A stretch of 64,000 bases of DNA from Pseudoblastomonas marina (lineage in GTDB: Bacteria > Pseudomonadota > Alphaproteobacteria > Sphingomonadales > Sphingomonadaceae), in contig NZ_BMID01000001.1 in assembly GCF_014641655.1 (NCBI RefSeq), positions 2,508,427 to 2,572,426 on the forward strand. Reading direction: 5' to 3'. The notes beneath the pieces were generated by a model. The model had not been told where the DNA came from. It saw nothing but the letters and a program-made list of their open reading frames with translations, and searched no databases. Every line of letters starts with the position of its first letter. Within the stretch, counting starts at the first letter, position 1. A program made the position numbers and the translations under genes. This document shows positions 24,581-33,556 of the stretch, in pieces.

Positions 24581-26051
24581 GCCCGCAAATCCGCCTTTCG
24601 ATGACACTGAAGACAACAGTAACGCTCCCGGCCTCGTAGCGAGCGCTCGCGCGGGCGACAACGCCGAGCCGTTTTCGGTCAGCGAGATTTCCGCCCAGCT
24701 GAAGCGCACGGTCGAGGACCGGTTCGGGTTCGTCCGCATTCGCGGCGAGCTGTCGGGGGTGAAGCGGGCGGCGTCGGGGCATCTCTACGCCAGCCTCAAG
24801 GACGACAAGGCGCGGATCGATGCGGTGATGTGGCGCGGCAGCGTCGACCGGCTCGCCTTCCAGCCCGAGGACGGGCTCGAAGTGGTCGCGAGCGGCAAGC
24901 TGACGACCTATCCAGGGCGCTCGAACTACCAGATCGTGATCGAGCGGATGGAGGTCGCGGGTGAGGGCGCGCTGCTCGCGCTGCTCGAGAAGACCAAGCA
25001 GAGGCTCGGTGCCGAGGGGCTGTTCGATGCCGAGCGCAAGCGGCGCCTGCCACTATTGCCACGCACGATCGGCGTGGTCACCTCGCCCACCGGCTCGGTG
25101 ATCCGCGACATCCTCCACCGCCTCGCCGATCGCTTCCCGAGCCACGTGATGGTCTGGCCGGTGATCGTCCAGGGCAAGGGTTCGGCCGAACAGGTCGCGG
25201 CGGCGGTGCGCGGGTTCGGGGCGATCGAACCCGGCGGCGCGCTGGCGCGACCCGACGTGCTGATCGTGGCGCGCGGTGGCGGGTCGATCGAGGATTTGTG
25301 GGGCTTCAACGAGGAAGTGGTCGCGCGCGCGATCGCCGAGAGCCCGATTCCCGTGATCAGCGCGGTCGGGCACGAGACCGACACCACGCTCGCCGACTTC
25401 GCCGCCGACACGCGCGCGCCCACCCCGACGGCGGCGGCCGAAATGGCGGTGCCGGTGCGGGCCGATCTGGCTGGCTGGATCTCCGAGCTCGGCCAGCGCC
25501 AGCGCGCCGCGACGGGGCGTACGATCGATCTCGGGAAAGAACGGCTCGCGGCGCGCGCCGAGCGACTGCCCGACAGCGAATCGCTGCTCCAGCCCTATGC
25601 CCAGCGGCTCGACGAATTGGCCGAAAGGCTGCGCCGCGGGCTGGTCGACCGGGCGCGAACCGGGCGTGAGCGGCTGGCGGGCCTGCGCCTCTCGCCGGCC
25701 GTGCTCGAGGGGCACCTGCGCCAGGCTCGGCACGCGCTGGCCGCGCAACGGCTGGCCCCGCAACTGGTGCTCGGCCCGCTGGCGCGGCGGCGCGAAAGCC
25801 TGGCCGCGCTCGCCCGGCTTGCCGAGCAGCTCCATCCCGACAAGCCGCTGGCGCGTGGTTATGTCCGCGTGATGGCGGGCGACGGCGCGACGCTCACCAG
25901 CGCTGCCGGCGCGCGCAAGGCCGACTTGCTGCGCCTCAAATTCGCCGACGGGATCGTCGATGCGGTGCCCCAGGGACGGTCGCCGCCGGCCGCGCACAGG
26001 CCGAAGCGTGCGAAACCATCGGCGGCGGGACAAGAAGATTTGTTCGGTTAA
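24579..26051 (+). CDS. xseA: exodeoxyribonuclease VII large subunit
   Basis: The 490-residue product has an N-terminal OB-fold ([28 protein letters not shown], residues about 25-125) and a catalytic domain. That domain has [42 protein letters not shown] and [27 protein letters not shown], followed by a coiled-coil region and a C-terminal PLARGYVRV segment. The enzyme degrades single-stranded DNA together with the small subunit XseB, which is not in the window. The start is divergent to purD with shared bases. The C-terminus is basic. Confidence 0.96.
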   Translation: MPANPPFDDTEDNSNAPGLVASARAGDNAEPFSVSEISAQLKRTVEDRFGFVRIRGELSGVKRAASGHLYASLKDDKARIDAVMWRGSVDRLAFQPEDGLEVVASGKLTTYPGRSNYQIVIERMEVAGEGALLALLEKTKQRLGAEGLFDAERKRRLPLLPRTIGVVTSPTGSVIRDILHRLADRFPSHVMVWPVIVQGKGSAEQVAAAVRGFGAIEPGGALARPDVLIVARGGGSIEDLWGFNEEVVARAIAESPIPVISAVGHETDTTLADFAADTRAPTPTAAAEMAVPVRADLAGWISELGQRQRAATGRTIDLGKERLAARAERLPDSESLLQPYAQRLDELAERLRRGLVDRARTGRERLAGLRLSPAVLEGHLRQARHALAAQRLAPQLVLGPLARRRESLAALARLAEQLHPDKPLARGYVRVMAGDGATLTSAAGARKADLLRLKFADGIVDAVPQGRSPPAAHRPKRAKPSAAGQEDLFG

Positions 26052-26076
26052 TCTGCGCTGTGGTAAGGGTCGCCGC

Positions 26077-26283
26077 ATGTTGATGAGTTCCAAAGGTCGC
26101 GCGGCGACGCTCCATTACGGCCCCAACGGATTTCGCGTGCTGCGCAGCGGCGACCATGTCGTCTGTGCGGTGACCGCGGTGCAGATCCCGCTCGAGGAAT
26201 TGAGGTACTGGAGTGTCGACCGGCAGGAGCCTTACGCCAATGCGACCGTGGCGGCACAGCGGCTCGCCGGCATCGACGAATGA
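26077..26283 (+). CDS. DUF2093 domain protein
   Basis: The 68-residue protein matches the small alphaproteobacterial DUF2093 family: ATLHYGPNGFRVLRSGDHV, CAVTAVQIPLEELRYWSVDRQEPY and an alanine-rich tail. Many members have two zinc-ligand cysteines near the strands; only one is seen here. The ATG at 26077 lies 25 bases after xseA; an alternative ATG is at 26083. It overlaps the next gene by ATGA. Function is unknown. Confidence 0.85.
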   Translation: MLMSSKGRAATLHYGPNGFRVLRSGDHVVCAVTAVQIPLEELRYWSVDRQEPYANATVAAQRLAGIDE

Positions 26284-27188
26284 TCGGCAAGTTCGCCACC
26301 GCCATCGTCGGCGCTGCGCTACTTGCCGGATGCGCCGCCGACCGCGATGTCGTGACCGAAGCGCCGCCGCAGCCGACCGTCACCTCGGCGCCAGTGGTGG
26401 GCAAGCCCGCGCCGACCCCGGCGGCGACCGACCCGGCCCCGAGCCTGCGGGTGACGGGGCAACTGACGCAGGGCGGCTTCATTCGCGGGACCGCCTCGCG
26501 CGGGGTCCGCAGCGTCACGCTCGACGGCGAGCCGCTGCGCGTCGCCGATGACGGCAGCTTCTTCGCCGCGTTCGACCGCGATGCCGACCTCGATCACACG
26601 CTCGTGGCGATTTTCGCGAACAAGCGGATCGAACGGCGCATCGCGATCACTGCGCGCGACTGGGACATCGAGCGCGTGAATGTCGCGCGCCGCCCGGGCG
26701 GGATGACCGATGCCTTCTGGCGTATCCGCGAGCCCGAATGGAAGCGGATCGTCGCCGCGCGCGCCGAGGACACCGGGGCGACCGGCTGGAAGCAGGAGTT
26801 CCTGTGGCCGGCGACCGGGCGGATTTCGGGCATGTTCGGATCGCAGCGGATCTACCAGGGCGAGCCGGGCAGCTATCACTCGGGGATCGACATCGCCGGT
26901 GGCGAGGGGACGACCTATGTCGCTCCCGCCGACGGGGTCGTGGTGCTCGCGACGCCCGAACCGTTCAGCCTCGAGGGCTACCTGCTGATCATCGACCACG
27001 GCAACGGGCTCAACAGCGCGTTCCTGCACAATTCGGCGATCCTCGTGCGCGAGGGCGAGACCGTGAAGCGCGGACAGCCGATCGGTCGCATCGGGGCGAG
27101 CGGGAGGGCGACCGGGCCGCACCTGCACTGGTCGATCAAGTGGCGCGACGCGCGGCTCGACCCGATCCTCTTCACCGGGCCGATGTAG
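26280..27188 (+). CDS. M23 family metallopeptidase, probable lipoprotein
   Basis: The 302-residue protein starts MIGKFATAIVGAALLAGC (lipobox cysteine 18), followed by a threonine/proline/alanine-rich linker, a beta domain and a C-terminal M23 domain. Zinc-binding motifs are HSGIDIAGGEGTTYVAP and ATGPHLHWSIKW (H-x-H). LytM-type enzymes cut peptidoglycan cross-bridges or activate amidases, and the ligands here look complete, so it is probably active. It sits in the cell envelope. It overlaps the DUF2093 gene by 4 bases. Confidence 0.9.
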   Translation: MIGKFATAIVGAALLAGCAADRDVVTEAPPQPTVTSAPVVGKPAPTPAATDPAPSLRVTGQLTQGGFIRGTASRGVRSVTLDGEPLRVADDGSFFAAFDRDADLDHTLVAIFANKRIERRIAITARDWDIERVNVARRPGGMTDAFWRIREPEWKRIVAARAEDTGATGWKQEFLWPATGRISGMFGSQRIYQGEPGSYHSGIDIAGGEGTTYVAPADGVVVLATPEPFSLEGYLLIIDHGNGLNSAFLHNSAILVREGETVKRGQPIGRIGASGRATGPHLHWSIKWRDARLDPILFTGPM

Positions 27189-27206
27189 TTCGGGCCAGCT
27201 TCCGAA

Positions 27207-27719
27207 CTATTCGACGCGCTTGGCCTTGACCCCCAGCTGCGTCCGGACCTCGATGAAATAGCTGGTCAGCGCGCCGCGCTTGATCGTCACCTTGTCGCCC
27301 ACGCGCGGCGCATTGAAACGCATCGGGGGATCGGTAATCCGCCACACGGCATTGCCGTCCTCGATCGTGATCAACCACCCGTCGCGGCCGACCCGGGCAA
27401 CCCGGGTGATGGTCGATTCAATCTCCTCGACCCCCTCTCCCTCATCGAAGAACGGGACCTTGACACCGGAAAAGCCGAACAGGTCCTTGCGCGCCTTCTC
27501 CGCTTTCTCGCGGTCGACGATTTCGATCTCGCCGCTTTCTTCCGCGCTCAGCAAAAGCCGCGCCTGTCGGTCGTAACAGGCCAGCCGCGCATCGTTTTCG
27601 GCAATCCCGCTGCATTTGCGCAGCTCGGCCAGCGGATCCCGGCTATCTTCCTGAGCCGCGGCGGGAAAACCGGCAATCGCGGCGCCGAGCGCAATGTAAA
27701 GTACTCCGGAAACCCTCAT
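27207..27719 (-). CDS. hypothetical periplasmic protein
   Basis: The 170-residue product has a signal peptide (MRVSGVLYIALGAAIAGFPAAAQ) and a short cysteine pair region LAELRKCSGIAENDARLACYDRQARL. This resembles the 'KC..I.....RL.CYD' motif found in secreted alphaproteobacterial proteins. The C-terminal half is a beta-rich domain. The ATG at 27719 follows GGAGGG at a good distance; the GTG just upstream is unlikely. Function unknown. It is convergent with the M23 gene and divergent from the TonB receptor. Confidence 0.75.
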   Translation of the reverse strand: MRVSGVLYIALGAAIAGFPAAAQEDSRDPLAELRKCSGIAENDARLACYDRQARLLLSAEESGEIEIVDREKAEKARKDLFGFSGVKVPFFDEGEGVEEIESTITRVARVGRDGWLITIEDGNAVWRITDPPMRFNAPRVGDKVTIKRGALTSYFIEVRTQLGVKAKRVE

Positions 27720-27891
27720 CACATCCCTCCGTGTCTCGGGTCAGGATATATCCGCAACAACCGGAAAGCCACTGTAGCAAATTAGTCACAATCTATGAGC
27801 AATGCGGCCAGCGCCGCCGCTGCCGATTGCGCGCCTCCCCCCACTTTCGTTAGGCTTGCGCCAGTTCCGGGTCTTTTGGCTCGGGCTACAG

Positions 27892-27904
27892 CTATGGACC
27901 ATAG
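27892..27904 (+). promoter_or_regulatory. short inverted repeat in the leader of the TonB-dependent receptor
   Basis: CTATGG-A-CCATAG (27892-27904) is a perfect 6-bp dyad 37 bases before the receptor ATG. It may be an operator or an mRNA hairpin. The 222-base gap otherwise shows no gene and no clear promoter match. Confidence 0.3.
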
Positions 27905-27941
27905 AGCACGCCTCCGGGCCTGCTTCTTCAAGGGGACAATA

Positions 27942-30875
27942 ATGTCGAATCGATTTAACAAGGCGGCGCTCCTTTCGGGCGGTGCGATTGCGGCGATGGC
28001 TCTTGCCACTCCCGCGCTCGCGCAGCAGACGATGGAAGATGACGCCACCGATCAGGAAACCGCGATCCAGACGAGCGAAGGGGCCGAAGAAGGCGCCACC
28101 ACTCGCGTGACGATCACCGGTTCGCGCATCGTGCGCAACGACCTCGACACCGCCGCGCCGATCGCGGTCGTGCAGGACGAGGAATTCAAGCTTTCGGGCA
28201 CCGTGAACGCCGAGCAGGTCATCAACACCCTGCCGCAGGTCATTCCGGGCACGACCGCTTTCTCGAACAACCCCGGCAACGGCACCACGGACCTCAACCT
28301 CCGCGGCCTCGGCCAGAACCGTAACCTCGTGCTGGTCAACGGCCGTCGTTACATGTTCTACGATCCGGGCCAGATCACCGACATCAACACGATCCCGACC
28401 TTCCTCGTCGGCAGTGTGGACGTCGTGACCGGCGGTGCCTCGGCCGTTTACGGTTCGGACGCGATCGCGGGCGTTACCAACTTCAAGCTGCGCTATGTCG
28501 ACGGCATCGAAGCTGGTGGCCAGTACTCGATCACCGAACGCGGCGATGGCGCCCGTTACAACCTGTTCAGCGCCCTCGGCGCCGAATTCGACGATGGGCG
28601 TGGCCGTGCCACGGTCTACGCCGAATACTACAACCGTGAAGGCGTCTTCCAGGGCGACCGCGCGTTCTCGAACTTCGCTCTCGGTGCCGAAAGCTTCGGT
28701 GAGCCGATGCAGCAGTTCGGTTCGTCGACGCTCCCGAACGGCGTGATCCGCTACTTCGGCGACGGCAACCGCGCCGGCACCGAATTCGCGGCCAACCGTG
28801 CCGTCGTGTTCGACGACACGCCCGGCGAATTCCGCACCCGTACCGGCGACACCTACAACTACGCGCCGGTCAACTACCTGATGATCCCGCAGGAGCGGTA
28901 CCTCATCGGTGGTCACGCGGAATACGACATCGGCAACGGCCACACCGTCTATTCGGAAATGAGCTACGCCAACAACCGCGTGCAGCAGGAACTCGCCGCG
29001 ACCCCGGTCACCGGCGACTTCATCGTCAACCTCGCCGCGATCCAGCCGTTCCTGTCGGCGGGCGACTTTGCGCAGCTGCAGCAGCTCAACGCGACCGAAA
29101 CCGACGGCGATCCGGACAACATCGAACTGTTCCTGCAGCGTCGTACGGTCGAAACCGGTTCGCGTAACTCGCTCGACGAGCGTAACGCGTTCCGCATCCT
29201 CACCGGCGTCAACGGCCCGCTCACGGATACGTTCAGCTACGACCTGTACTACCAGTACGCGCGTACGCGGAACGCCAACATCCAGGAAGGCAACATCTCG
29301 CGTTCGGCCTTCCAGGCCGGCCTCGACGGTAGCGCCACCCCGATCAACATCTTCGGCCCGGGCACGCTGACGCCCGACATGGTCGACCAGATCTCGATCC
29401 GTGCGCAGAACGGCGACATCTCGACCCTGCAGGTCGTCTCGGGCGTGATCTCGGGCACCTTCGGCAACCTCGGCATGGGTGCCGACGATCTCGGCATCGC
29501 GCTGGGTACCGAATACCGCAAGGTGGCCGCGCAGTTCATTCCGGATACGGCCCTGTCCTCGGGCGACGTGATCGGCTTCAACGCCGGTAACCCGACCGAA
29601 GGTAGCTACGACGTGACCGAAGTGTTCGGCGAACTCAACCTCCCGATCATCGACAACGGCAACGGCCTGACGCTCGATGTGACGGGTGCGGCGCGTTACT
29701 CGGACTACAGCCTCGAGAATGTCGGCGGCGTGTGGGCCTATGCCGGCGGCGTGACCTTCTCGCCGATCGACGACGTGACCTTCCGCGGCCAGTATCAGCG
29801 TGCGGTTCGTGCGCCGAATATCGGCGAGCTGTTCGGTGGTCAGTTCATCAACTTCCCGGGCGCGCAGGATCCCTGTGCCGATCCGGCGATCCTTGGTGAT
29901 GCGACGGCCGTGGCCCTGTGCCAGGCGACCGGTGTCCCTGCTGGCAGCGTCGGTGACCCCGGCATCCAGCTCAACACCCAGATCCCGGCGCTCGGCGGTG
30001 GTAACCCCGATCTCCAGGAAGAAGTTTCGGACAGCTGGACGGCCGGTGTCGTCCTCAGCCCGAGCTTTGCCCCGGGCCTGAACATCACGGTGGACTGGTA
30101 CAACATCCAGATCGAAGACGCGATTGCCACGCTCGGCGGCGGTTTCGCGAACGCGATCAACCTCTGCTATCGTGTGATCCAGGACATCAACAGCGCGTAC
30201 TGTCAGCCGTTCAACGGCACGCGTGCCGCGAACGGTGCGATCACGGTCGCCAACCCGCCGCTCGTCAGCCTGGCCAACGCCTCGCTGTTCGAAGTGGAAG
30301 GTGTCGACTTCCAGGTCGATTACGGTACCCCGGTTCCGTTCTCGATCTTCAGCGCCGAAGAAGATGCTCGCCTGAACTTCTTCTTCCTCGGCACGCACAC
30401 GATCAAGTCGAACTTCACCCCGGTCGATGCCCTCCCCGACGAGGTCGATCGTTGTGCCGGCAAGTTCGGTGTGGCGAAGTGCGGTGAGCCGACCCCGGAA
30501 TGGAAGTGGACCTCGCGTTTGTCCTACATCGACGGTCCGGCGACGATCAGCCTCCGCTGGCGTCACATCGGTGAAGTCACCGATGACGACGACACGATCG
30601 ACTACGCGGCCTTCGGTGGTCTCGAGACCCTCGAAGCGACCGACTACTTCGACCTGTCGTTCGCGTTCGACATCACCGAGAGCTTCACGCTTTCGGCCGG
30701 TGTGAACAACCTGTTCGACAAGCTTCCGGGTACGCCGCAGTTCAACGGCATCCTGGTCAGCAACGCGCCGAACAGCCTGCTGCTCGGCGACAACCAGGAA
30801 CAGGCCAACACCTATCCGAGCACCTACGACGTGCTCGGCCGGGACTTCTTCATCTCGGCTCGCATGCAGTTCTGA
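27942..30875 (+). CDS. TonB-dependent outer-membrane receptor
   Basis: The 977-residue outer-membrane protein has a signal peptide (MSNRFNKAALLSGGAIAAMALATPALAQ), a plug domain (TRVTITGSRIVRNDLD, DLNLRGLGQNRNLVLVNGRR, VDVVTGGASAVYGSDAIAGVTNF) and a long beta-barrel ending in an aromatic residue (FFISARMQF). It takes up a large substrate with TonB energy. The substrate is unknown; sphingomonad receptors of this size class often handle oligosaccharides, peptides or siderophores. The ATG at 27942 follows AGGGGA. Codon use is strongly biased with many CGT and GGT codons, unlike its neighbours, which suggests high expression. A strong terminator follows. Confidence 0.95.
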   Translation: MSNRFNKAALLSGGAIAAMALATPALAQQTMEDDATDQETAIQTSEGAEEGATTRVTITGSRIVRNDLDTAAPIAVVQDEEFKLSGTVNAEQVINTLPQVIPGTTAFSNNPGNGTTDLNLRGLGQNRNLVLVNGRRYMFYDPGQITDINTIPTFLVGSVDVVTGGASAVYGSDAIAGVTNFKLRYVDGIEAGGQYSITERGDGARYNLFSALGAEFDDGRGRATVYAEYYNREGVFQGDRAFSNFALGAESFGEPMQQFGSSTLPNGVIRYFGDGNRAGTEFAANRAVVFDDTPGEFRTRTGDTYNYAPVNYLMIPQERYLIGGHAEYDIGNGHTVYSEMSYANNRVQQELAATPVTGDFIVNLAAIQPFLSAGDFAQLQQLNATETDGDPDNIELFLQRRTVETGSRNSLDERNAFRILTGVNGPLTDTFSYDLYYQYARTRNANIQEGNISRSAFQAGLDGSATPINIFGPGTLTPDMVDQISIRAQNGDISTLQVVSGVISGTFGNLGMGADDLGIALGTEYRKVAAQFIPDTALSSGDVIGFNAGNPTEGSYDVTEVFGELNLPIIDNGNGLTLDVTGAARYSDYSLENVGGVWAYAGGVTFSPIDDVTFRGQYQRAVRAPNIGELFGGQFINFPGAQDPCADPAILGDATAVALCQATGVPAGSVGDPGIQLNTQIPALGGGNPDLQEEVSDSWTAGVVLSPSFAPGLNITVDWYNIQIEDAIATLGGGFANAINLCYRVIQDINSAYCQPFNGTRAANGAITVANPPLVSLANASLFEVEGVDFQVDYGTPVPFSIFSAEEDARLNFFFLGTHTIKSNFTPVDALPDEVDRCAGKFGVAKCGEPTPEWKWTSRLSYIDGPATISLRWRHIGEVTDDDDTIDYAAFGGLETLEATDYFDLSFAFDITESFTLSAGVNNLFDKLPGTPQFNGILVSNAPNSLLLGDNQEQANTYPSTYDVLGRDFFISARMQF

Positions 30876-30910
30876 TCTGCATCGACCGACCGAAGAACGG
30901 TCAAAAGAAG

Positions 30911-30946
30911 GGGCGGCGAGCTTTGGCTCGCCGCCCTTTTCTTTTG
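30911..30946 (+). terminator. strong intrinsic terminator after the TonB-dependent receptor
   Basis: GGGCGGCGAGC (30911-30921) pairs perfectly with 30926-30936 around a TTTG loop and is followed by TTTTCTTTT. The A-rich stretch before the stem also makes it usable in the other direction for the converging methyltransferase gene. Confidence 0.93.
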
Positions 30947-30980
30947 TCTCCCATGAATTCCGCCGCTGGCGGCTAGTGCG

Positions 30981-31883
30981 TCAGCGCGTGAGGATGCGGA
31001 AATGTCCGAAGGGCGGGCGCCCGGGTTCGGCCAGTTCCGCGACATCGCGTTGCGCCAGCCCGGCCTCCGCAAAGGCCCGTTCCAACAGCGCGGCATCGTC
31101 GGCCGTATGGCAGGCGGCCTCGAGCGAGTCGATCCGCCCGACCTCGTTGCGCGCCTGTGCCGCGATCCGGTCGAGCGTGGCGCTGACATTGGCGGGATGG
31201 TCGCGCGCGCCCATCGCGAGCGTCTGGCGGACCGCCTCGGCGATCTCCCACGCCGCCGATCGTGGCCCGAACTTGCGCGCGCCTTCGCCCGGTGCTGCGG
31301 CGAGGGCGGGCGGCACGCCGACCTGCCCCAGCGCGCGCAGGGCTAAGCTCTTCTTGCCCTTCTCGACCAGCTCCTGCTCGTCGATCGCCCAGCGGATCGC
31401 ATCGCGCCGGGCGATATTGTGCGCAAGGATCGGCCCGTCGCCGCGATGTGTGATCAGGCCGACCTTGCCGCCCGGTGCGAGCACGCGCGCGATCTCGGCC
31501 GCGACCCGCGCCGGATCGCCATATTCGAACGCGAACTGGGCGGTGACCGCATCGAAACTGTCGTCGTCAAAGGGCAGGTCTTCCATCGCGACCCCACCAC
31601 GGGTCCGGATGCCCTGAGGTGGATCGGGCAGCTCGGGCGCAAGGTCGACGCCCTGCAACCTGAAACGCGGCGACACGGCCTTGAGCGTCGCGAGCACGCG
31701 CGCATCGCCGGTGCCCAGATCAAGGATCCGTGCCTTGTCCGGAAGGCCATCGGCAAAGCGGCGCCAGGCTTCGGCCTGGACCCGGTCGATGCCCTGCCAC
31801 GCATCGGGCAGGCAGCCCCCGCCCTTGCGGCGCTCACCTGCCCAGAAGGCGCTCCATGCCTTGGCTTCCTGCTCGCGGTTCAA
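30981..31883 (-). CDS. class I SAM-dependent methyltransferase
   Basis: The 300-residue protein has the SAM-binding motif ARILDLGTGDARVLATL, an acidic VDLAPEL loop, the later motif DDDSFDAVTAQFAFEY and LAPGGKVGLITHRG. The start is a TTG at 31883 overlapping the upstream stop as TTGA and preceded by GGGGG; no ATG or GTG fits before the conserved domain. Its target is unknown. It is the last gene of a three-gene overlapping set with two 2-oxoglutarate oxygenases, so it may modify the same product or protein. Confidence 0.85.
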   Translation of the reverse strand: MNREQEAKAWSAFWAGERRKGGGCLPDAWQGIDRVQAEAWRRFADGLPDKARILDLGTGDARVLATLKAVSPRFRLQGVDLAPELPDPPQGIRTRGGVAMEDLPFDDDSFDAVTAQFAFEYGDPARVAAEIARVLAPGGKVGLITHRGDGPILAHNIARRDAIRWAIDEQELVEKGKKSLALRALGQVGVPPALAAAPGEGARKFGPRSAAWEIAEAVRQTLAMGARDHPANVSATLDRIAAQARNEVGRIDSLEAACHTADDAALLERAFAEAGLAQRDVAELAEPGRPPFGHFRILTR

Positions 31884-33556
31884 CCGACATCCCCCGCGCT
31901 CACATCGAAAGCCACCGTCATTCTCTCCCCTTCGGCAAAATTCCGGGTCCCGTGGTACAAGGTACTCGGGAACAGTGCGAGCTTGCCGCGCTCGGGCTTG
32001 ATCAACCGCAAGGGCTCGAGCTCCGTGCGCAGGTCCGGCGGCGGCCGTCCGATCTCGAGATGGCCCGGACAATCCTCGTCATCGACCGCCGGCGGGACGA
32101 CGAGGTAGAGCGCCGAGGACAGCACCCCGAGCGGATGGATATGGCTGGTGTGGAAGCCAGCGCCCGGCAGGCGCACCGACCAGGAATGCGTGATCCGCCA
32201 AGGCTCGTCGCGATAACGCAGCACAGGGTGCGTCGCATCGTGCTCCGGCAATTCCTCGCGATATGCCTCGAGCGTGGCGACGATCGCTGCGCGAAGCCGA
32301 GCAAGCACCGGCTCTTCTCGCTGGAACAGCCGGCCGCGGGTCTGGGTGCCGCCACGCACGGACTGCCCGAGCGGCAGGGCGGAGCCGCGATGAAGCTCGC
32401 GCAGGAAGTCGGTCGCCTCGTCCAACACGCCTTGGTCGGCCAGAGCCACCGGTCGCACCAGCTCTTCGCGTCCGTGCAGCCATTCGTGGCGCGGGTCATC
32501 GACCAGGCGCCAGCAGACGTCGCGCAGCGCCCACAGATTGACCGCAGGGCCGCCCGCTTCGATCAGTCCGCCGAGCGCCGCTTCAGCCTGTTCGATCCGG
32601 CCCATCCGGATATCGTGCCGCGCACCGTGCTCCACCCAGTCGCGCGTATCGCGGCGAAATTGCGCGAAGATGCGCTCGGCTCGTTCGGCGTCCCCCGCCA
32701 TGCCCGCATAGACCGCTTCAAGCAGCGCGAAGACCTCCGTCTGACGTGCGGCATTCCGGGCTCGAGCCGCGATCTCTACCGCTTCGGCGAAGAAATCGAG
32801 CCCGCCCAGCGTCTTCGCCCAGGCGAGGTAGATCGCGTCGGGAGGATCGGCTTGCTTCGTCGCATCGGCGAAATGGCTCGCAAAGTCCGTGTCGCCTCCG
32901 GCCAGGCGCAATTGGGCGAGCGTCTCAAGCCCCTCGATCCAGTGCGGTGCCTGGGCGATGACCTGGCGCATAAGCGCGACGGCCTCGTCATTTCGCCCGG
33001 CGACATCGAGCGCCAGCGCCTTCGCCTGCCACAAACCGGCATCCCCGGGTGCAGCCGAGATTGCCCGCTCGATCCGTTCGAGCGTATCGACCTGCCCGCG
33101 CTCGAGTGCGACACGCGCTCGCCCGTGGAGCGCGCGGACATGCCCCGGATCGCGTTGCAGGACCTCGTCGTAGCTCGCCTGCGCTGCGGCGAATTCATAG
33201 CACTGCCGCTCGGCGTTGCCGCGCGCCGACCAGTAGCGGGGCTCGTCGCGACCGATGTCCTCCGCCCCGGCCAACATCATCGCCGCCTCGCGATGCCGCC
33301 CCACCCGGCCCAGGGCGATGGCAAGGTTGATCGCGTAGTCGAGTGCGGCAGGATCGAGCTCCCGGGCCTTCGCAAACAGCTCCGCAGCGCGCGCGGGTTC
33401 TGCCATCCGCAAATGCGCGACCCCCACCGAATTGACGAGGCCGGCATCCTCCGGATCTGCATCGATCGCACGGGCGTACAGCGCCTGCGCCCGGGCACCG
33501 TCACCCGCTTTCTCGGCCGCCAGCGCGTGCTGGTGCAGTTGCGCGGCCTGGCTCAT
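31880..33556 (-). CDS. TPR protein with C-terminal 2-oxoglutarate/Fe(II) oxygenase domain
   Basis: The 558-residue protein has tetratricopeptide-like repeats across roughly residues 5-270 (AEKAGDGARAQALYARAIDA, AEPARAAELFAKARELDPA, and others). After an alpha-helical middle comes an oxygenase domain near 400-550: HTSHIHPLGVLSSALYLVVPP supplies the first iron ligands around H472/H474, and LFPSTLYHGTRNF supplies distal H535 and R538 for 2-oxoglutarate. This is the architecture of the putative 2OG-FeII_Oxy_5 family. It likely hydroxylates a protein or metabolite held by the repeats. It overlaps its neighbours by ATGA and TTGA. Confidence 0.85.
   Translation of the reverse strand: MSQAAQLHQHALAAEKAGDGARAQALYARAIDADPEDAGLVNSVGVAHLRMAEPARAAELFAKARELDPAALDYAINLAIALGRVGRHREAAMMLAGAEDIGRDEPRYWSARGNAERQCYEFAAAQASYDEVLQRDPGHVRALHGRARVALERGQVDTLERIERAISAAPGDAGLWQAKALALDVAGRNDEAVALMRQVIAQAPHWIEGLETLAQLRLAGGDTDFASHFADATKQADPPDAIYLAWAKTLGGLDFFAEAVEIAARARNAARQTEVFALLEAVYAGMAGDAERAERIFAQFRRDTRDWVEHGARHDIRMGRIEQAEAALGGLIEAGGPAVNLWALRDVCWRLVDDPRHEWLHGREELVRPVALADQGVLDEATDFLRELHRGSALPLGQSVRGGTQTRGRLFQREEPVLARLRAAIVATLEAYREELPEHDATHPVLRYRDEPWRITHSWSVRLPGAGFHTSHIHPLGVLSSALYLVVPPAVDDEDCPGHLEIGRPPPDLRTELEPLRLIKPERGKLALFPSTLYHGTRNFAEGERMTVAFDVSAGDVG

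Noticed and set aside
27786-30566. A 926-codon open frame on the minus strand across the TonB receptor gene
   Set aside because: It is the mirror of a strongly codon-biased gene; its translation is arginine/valine/aspartate-rich repeats with no domain, and the plus-strand receptor is certain.
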